Below are positions 60,350 through 64,000 of a stretch of DNA of 64,000 bases, in pieces. The notes beneath the pieces were generated by a model, which made no database searches, was not told the origin of the DNA, and saw only the letters and a program-made list of their open reading frames with translations. Each line of letters starts with the position of its first letter. The first letter of the stretch is position 1. Location of the stretch: assembly GCA_016719945.1 (NCBI GenBank), contig JADJYE010000002.1:806001-870000 (forward strand). Reading direction: 5' to 3'. This stretch comes from Polyangiaceae bacterium. Lineage in GTDB: Bacteria; Myxococcota_A; Polyangia; Polyangiales; Polyangiaceae. The position numbers and the translations under genes were made by a program.

Positions 60350-61531
60350 TCAGTCGCTCGCGCCCCAGTCGCGCAGGAAGTGGCACGAGTACCCGCCGGG
60401 GTTCTTCTCCAGGTAGTCCTGGTGGTAGTCCTCGGCGGGGGTGAAGGGGCCCGCGGCGACGATCTCGGTGACGATCGTCCCGGGCCACTTGCCGCTCTTC
60501 TGCATGCGCGCCTTCACCTCCTCGGCGACCTTCTTCTGCTCGTCGGAGGTGAAGAAGATCGCGGAGCGGTATTGAGACCCGACGTCGTTGCCTTGCCGGT
60601 TCGCCGTGGTGGGGTCGTGCATGCGGAAGAACCACTTCTCGAGCAGCGTCGCGTAGCTGAGCTTCGTCGGATCGAAGACGATGCGGATCGACTCGGCGTG
60701 GCCGGTGCGGCCGGTGCGCACGTCTTCGTAGGTGGGGCTCTTCGAGGCGCCGCCCGCGTACCCGACGTCGGTCTCGAGCACACCCGGGATCTTCCGCACT
60801 AGGTCTTCCATCCCCCAGAAGCAGCCTCCGGCGAGGACGGCGGTCTCGAAGCTGGTCTGACAACCCTTCGGCTTGCCGTCTTCTCCGAGAGCGCATGAGG
60901 CCTTCTGCGAGCCGTCTGGGGCGCTGGTGGTCGCCGCGCCTTTCTCGCCGAAGAGCTTCACGTATTCGCCGTAGCCCTCCTTCTCGAGGTCGCTCACGGG
61001 GATGAAGCGGAGCGACGCGGAGTTGATGCAGTACCGCATGCCCGTGGGCGCGGGGCCGTCGTCGAAGAGGTGGCCGAGGTGCGAGTCGCCTGCCTTCGAG
61101 CGGACCTCGATCCGCGTCATGCCGTGGCTGCGATCGACCTTGTCGATGACGCTCTCGCGCACGACGGGTCGGGTGAAGCTCGGCCACCCCGTGCCGGAGT
61201 CGAACTTGTCGAGGGACGAGAACAGCGGCTCCCCCGTCGCGACGTCGACGTACAAGCCGGCCTCGTGGTTGTCCCAGAACTCGTTGTGGAACGGAGGCTC
61301 GGTCGCGTCGCGCTGGGTGACCTCGTACTGCATGGCCGTGAGGCGCTTCTTCAGCTCTTCGTCGGACGGTCTTCGGTAGGTCTTCGCGGACATGATCGCC
61401 GTCTCCTTCATCACGCTGGCCTGGCCGGTCGCGGTCGCGGGCGCGGCCGCGTCCCCGGCCGAGTCGTAGCCCTTCCGGGCGGTGCAGGCCACCAGGAGCG
61501 TCACGACGGGCAGCAGGGTTCGTGGGGTCAT
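60350..61531 (-). CDS. msrBA: Lipoprotein methionine sulfoxide reductase, MsrB-MsrA fusion, 393 aa
   Basis: An exported lipoprotein (TLLVAC lipobox) that should repair oxidised methionine outside the cytoplasm. The MsrB domain comes first (about 50-195): EVTQRDATEPPFHNEFWDNH, FDSGTGWPSFTRPV, DSHLGHLFDDGPAPTGMRYC with the catalytic Cys, and NSASLRFIPV. It lacks the two CxxC zinc pairs seen in many MsrBs. The MsrA domain follows (about 225-393) with AVLAGGCFWGMEDLVRKIPG, the catalytic Cys in GCFWG, TGHAESIRIVFDP and AEDYHQDYLEKNP. This B-then-A order is the reverse of the commoner A-B fusion. ATG 61531. Confidence 0.94.
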   Translation of the reverse strand: MTPRTLLPVVTLLVACTARKGYDSAGDAAAPATATGQASVMKETAIMSAKTYRRPSDEELKKRLTAMQYEVTQRDATEPPFHNEFWDNHEAGLYVDVATGEPLFSSLDKFDSGTGWPSFTRPVVRESVIDKVDRSHGMTRIEVRSKAGDSHLGHLFDDGPAPTGMRYCINSASLRFIPVSDLEKEGYGEYVKLFGEKGAATTSAPDGSQKASCALGEDGKPKGCQTSFETAVLAGGCFWGMEDLVRKIPGVLETDVGYAGGASKSPTYEDVRTGRTGHAESIRIVFDPTKLSYATLLEKWFFRMHDPTTANRQGNDVGSQYRSAIFFTSDEQKKVAEEVKARMQKSGKWPGTIVTEIVAAGPFTPAEDYHQDYLEKNPGGYSCHFLRDWGASD

Positions 61532-61565
61532 CGCAGCTCGGTACGCGCCCCCGGGCACGGAGGTT

Positions 61566-63077
61566 TCAGCCGCCGAGCGAGGCGCCCGTGATCTCGACGC
61601 CGCGCAGCGTCCCCTCCACCCGCCGGGGCGAGAGCCCTTCGAACGAGACGGTGATGGCCCCGGTCGACGCGATCACGAGCCCGTCGACGCCGAGCGTGCG
61701 CTCTCCCACGGCCAGGCCCTCGAGCCCGAGGCAGACACCGGAGGCGCGGACCTCGATCTGGCCGGGCTCGCTCGGGTTGTCGGCGCGGTGGCGGATCGCG
61801 GCCTTCAGCTCGAGGTCCGCGATGCCCGGCCGCTGCACGTCCCCGACGCGCAGGTGGGCCCCGCCCGGCAAGCCGAACCGCCCTGGGCCCTTGAGCCGCA
61901 GCTTCGCCTCCAGCGGGTCGAAATCGAGCCGAACGAGCTCGAAGCTCGACTTGGCGCCCGGCTTCGCGTCGCCTGCGTCGGGGAGGCTCGGCTGCGCCAG
62001 GGTCCGCAGGCGCACGCGGCGATCCGCCGCGAGGCGTTTGCCCTCGTCGTCGAGCTGCCAGAAGACCAGCGTCTGGTTGTCGAACGGGACGAGCGGCAGG
62101 TCCTTCTCGAGGATGAGGCGGTCGCCCTCGAACTCGAAGTCGAGGATCGCGTCCTCGAGCAGCGACAGATCGCGCTCGAGCTCGTGGAAGTCGATCACCC
62201 CGTCCTCGATGTGGACGCGCAGCTCGTGCGTCGCGACGCGGCGCTTGATGACCGGCACCTTCGCGTCGACCGTGACGTCGACGTGCACGTGACCTTGCAG
62301 CTGATCGAGCAGCCTGAGGTCGAGCCCCGGGCCGTCGCTGGGCGCGCTCTCGGGCGCGGCGCGGGGGGCGAGCGCGAGCGCGAACGCGAGCTCGGCGACC
62401 GAGCCGCGCTCGAACGCGACCCCGCCTGCGTCGTACGAGGCTCCTCGGGGGAGCGCGAGCTCGGACGCTCGCACCTTCGTGGAGCCCGCGACGACCTCGA
62501 CGCCGAGCGCGCCCACGGAGCCGACCTTCACCTCGCTGCCGGCCTCCCCGAGCGTCGCGGCGACGGCGCGGGCGGTGAGCGAGCCGAGCGTAACGACCGC
62601 CCCGCCGAGCTCGAGGCGGGCGTCGCCGAGCTCGAGCGCCGCGATCTCCACCCGGCGCGCGCCGTCGGCGCCGAGCTGTACGAACAACCCCTTCACGGCG
62701 AGCGACGCGGCGGTGAGCCGCAGGCCCTCGAGCTCGAGCGTGGCGTTCTTCGCCTTCGCCTCCGTGGCGCCGAGCGCGCCCACCAGCCGATGCCGCCCGT
62801 GGAGCAGCCCGCGCGCGATCCGCAGATCTACGGTGGCGCCGCCGAGCGCGAGCGCGGAGGCCTCGACCCGGCGGGTCGCGTCCAGGAAGAACCGCAGGAC
62901 GACGAGCTCCAGCGCGTCCGAGGCGAGCGAGTCGAGGCGGATCTCCTGTGGGCTGGTGAGGAGCACGCCGCGCTTGAGCGCGCCCTTGCCGAGCTCCACC
63001 CGATCGGGGTCGCCCTGTTCGTTCGGGAGCTCTACGACGAGGCCGTCGGTGGCGAGGCGCGAGGCTTCGATCCGCAT
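61566..63077 (-). CDS. Repetitive beta-rich protein of unknown function, 503 aa
   Basis: A chain of short Leu/Val/Ala/Gly-rich strands with repeated phrases such as LALGGATVDL, LELEGLRLTAASLAVKGLFV, IAALELGDARLELGGAVVTL and LRLKGPGRFGLPGGAHLRVG. The alternating pattern is like the long beta-groove (AsmA/DUF748/TamB-like) proteins that carry lipids between membranes, but there is no N-terminal membrane anchor. This resemblance is only of pattern. It lies between a hydrolase and msrBA with short gaps (18 and 34 bases), so the three are probably one operon. Confidence 0.72.
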   Translation of the reverse strand: MRIEASRLATDGLVVELPNEQGDPDRVELGKGALKRGVLLTSPQEIRLDSLASDALELVVLRFFLDATRRVEASALALGGATVDLRIARGLLHGRHRLVGALGATEAKAKNATLELEGLRLTAASLAVKGLFVQLGADGARRVEIAALELGDARLELGGAVVTLGSLTARAVAATLGEAGSEVKVGSVGALGVEVVAGSTKVRASELALPRGASYDAGGVAFERGSVAELAFALALAPRAAPESAPSDGPGLDLRLLDQLQGHVHVDVTVDAKVPVIKRRVATHELRVHIEDGVIDFHELERDLSLLEDAILDFEFEGDRLILEKDLPLVPFDNQTLVFWQLDDEGKRLAADRRVRLRTLAQPSLPDAGDAKPGAKSSFELVRLDFDPLEAKLRLKGPGRFGLPGGAHLRVGDVQRPGIADLELKAAIRHRADNPSEPGQIEVRASGVCLGLEGLAVGERTLGVDGLVIASTGAITVSFEGLSPRRVEGTLRGVEITGASLGG

Positions 63078-63095
63078 CGGGCCGAGCAGAGCACG

Positions 63096-64000
63096 TCAGC
63101 GCGCCAGCAACCAGTCGCGGATGGGCGCGAACACGACGTCCTCGGCGTGGCGGCTGATGAACATGTCCGCGTGCGCCAGGCGCATGTCGCTCGACCCGAC
63201 CTCGAGCAGCGCCTTGTCGGTCGACGCCACGCGCGAGTGGCAGAACTCGGCCGTCTCGCGCGGCACGATCCCGTCGGCGTTGGCCACGACGCACAGCAGC
63301 GGGACGTCGACCCGGCCGATGGCGTCGCTCAGGTTCTTGCCCGCAGCACCAGGTCGCGGTCGTTGATCCAGCGGGCGATCTGCCGGTTGATCGAGCGGTT
63401 CGGGTCCTCGACCGTCTTGACGATCTCCTTCACGTGCGCGACGTCGACGTGCTCCGGGTTGATGTAGATCGACAGCAGCCACGGCGTGTGACGCAGCACG
63501 TGCGGGAGGGTGAGCTCGGCGAGCTTGCGCGTCCCCTTGAGGCGGATGAGCCCGACGAGCGTGGGAGAGGCGAAGGCCAGCTTGAGCAGCGGGTGGATCT
63601 TCACCCAGCGAACGGGCCCGCCGATCGACACCAGGTTGCCGACGCGCGGGCTCGGCGAGAGCGCGGCGTGCGCGAACATGATCGTGGCGCCGAGCGACGC
63701 GCCGATCACCGAAACCTTGGTCGAGGCCGTCTTCGTGCGCTCCAGCGCGGCGCCGACCGCGGCCTCGAGATCGGTGAGCGCCAGATCCTCGAGGCCGTAG
63801 TCGTCCCCGCCGCCCGTGCTCCTCGAGTCGCCTTGCGCGCGGAGGTCGACCAGCCACACCTCGAGGCCCGCGCGCACCAGCGCCGCCTCGAACGAGTTGC
63901 CGCCGGGGTGGTACCCGAAGATGAACGAGTTCATCCCGTAGCCGGGGACGATGAGCACCGGCTTGGTGTCGCGCCGCAGCGCGGCAGGGTCCCACGTCTG
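63096..64000 (-). CDS. Alpha/beta hydrolase (PHA-synthase-like), 5' end beyond window, frameshifted
   Basis: The gene enters from the right edge, so its start is missing. The frame reads KPVLIVPGYGMNSFIFGYHP, then GLEVWLVDLRAQGDSRSTGG, and the nucleophile elbow SVIGASLGATIMFAHAAL with GxSxG. At the CCC run 63340-63342 one base has been lost: ARWINDRDLVLR should continue as GKNLSDAIGRVDVPLLCVV, with an acid in VVANADGIVP and a late His in DMRLAHADMF, ending at 63096. The PGYGMN and VDLRAQGDS motifs are like those of poly(3-hydroxyalkanoate) synthase-type hydrolases, although the usual Cys nucleophile is Ser here, which favours an esterase or lipase. Confidence 0.82.
   Translation of the reverse strand, partial: DVGPCRAAARHQAGAHRPRLRDELVHLRVPPRRQLVRGGAGARGPRGVAGRPPRARRLEEHGRRGRLRPRGSGAHRSRGRGRRRAGAHEDGLDQGFGDRRVARRHDHVRARRALAEPARRQPGVDRRARSLGEDPPAAQAGLRLSHARRAHPPQGDAQARRAHPPARAASHAVAAVDLHQPGARRRRAREGDRQDGRGPEPLDQPADRPLDQRPRPGAAGKNLSDAIGRVDVPLLCVVANADGIVPRETAEFCHSRVASTDKALLEVGSSDMRLAHADMFISRHAEDVVFAPIRDWLLAR

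Overview
The window is very GC-rich bacterial DNA and reads like a chromosome segment of a myxobacterium (Myxococcota, probably Polyangia). The signs are Ser/Thr kinases and a pseudokinase, many lipoproteins with Gly-rich or Ala/Ser/Pro-rich linkers after the lipobox, a CarH-type B12 photoreceptor, a receiver-DUF4388-J-like protein, a Ski2-like DUF3516 helicase and an OmpA protein with thrombospondin type 3 repeats. No 16S or other definitive marker is present, so this assignment is inference. I saw no tRNA, rRNA or CRISPR array.

Layout. 0-1.2 kb: the start of a secreted protein, then a tandem array of 68-bp hairpin repeats and a further copy that together bracket a hemerythrin-like gene. 1.2-4.8 kb: a membrane-anchored Ser/Thr kinase followed by a large unrecognised protein with an HEWGH motif. 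5-7.8 kb: a PlsC-like acyltransferase divergent from dapA-dapB (lysine/diaminopimelate synthesis). 7.8-12.05 kb: a three-gene operon read leftward under a clear cobalamin riboswitch, encoding a surface lipoprotein, a BtuB-like TonB receptor and a beta-propeller lipoprotein, with 4-bp overlaps at both junctions. This resembles the BtuB/BtuG/BtuH-type corrinoid capture systems of Bacteroidetes and is the strongest candidate here for a poorly described system. 12.1-17.7 kb: an accessory island with an orphan lipoprotein, palindromic and direct repeats, an Rpn-like nuclease with a minisatellite, an intact IS3-family element, a frameshifted second transposase and a hexanucleotide tract. A 29-bp direct repeat brackets most of it, and one copy overlaps the 3' end of the helicase gene.

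17.7-24.0 kb: the helicase, then a coupled trio of lipoprotein, pseudokinase with a PEGA-like domain, and SUMF1/FGE-like lipoprotein. 24.1-32.6 kb: a frameshifted VWA lipoprotein, an SDR, a large TPR-like protein, a PDZ protein, a ferritin-like di-iron protein coupled to a small lipoprotein, a frameshifted lipoprotein and a cytochrome P450. 32.6-34.5 kb: a hydrolase remnant, a fasciclin lipoprotein, and a divergent CarH-like light/B12 regulator with clustered TTTGTC/GACAAA operator elements between the last two. 35-44.8 kb: an acyl-CoA dehydrogenase with an apparent internal deletion, an MscS channel with a cyclic-nucleotide domain, TetR, a double GST-N protein coupled to a MOSC protein, a membrane-anchored DUF3352-like protein, the OmpA protein with a textbook terminator, and a lipoprotein. 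44.9-64 kb: an unusual Clp ATPase, an MFS transporter, a PGRS-like Cys- and Gly-rich surface protein, two copper type II monooxygenase-like lipoproteins, the receiver-DUF4388-J-like protein, a 42-residue TatA-like peptide coupled to a membrane protein, a His-rich secreted protein, further lipoproteins, an MsrB-MsrA fusion, a repetitive beta-rich protein and a truncated alpha/beta hydrolase.

Five genes carry single-base frameshifts, mostly in or beside short homopolymers. This is more consistent with residual indel errors in the assembly than with five independent gene deaths, although the transposase may be truly decayed. Functions come from motifs and domain order read by eye; no database search was possible.
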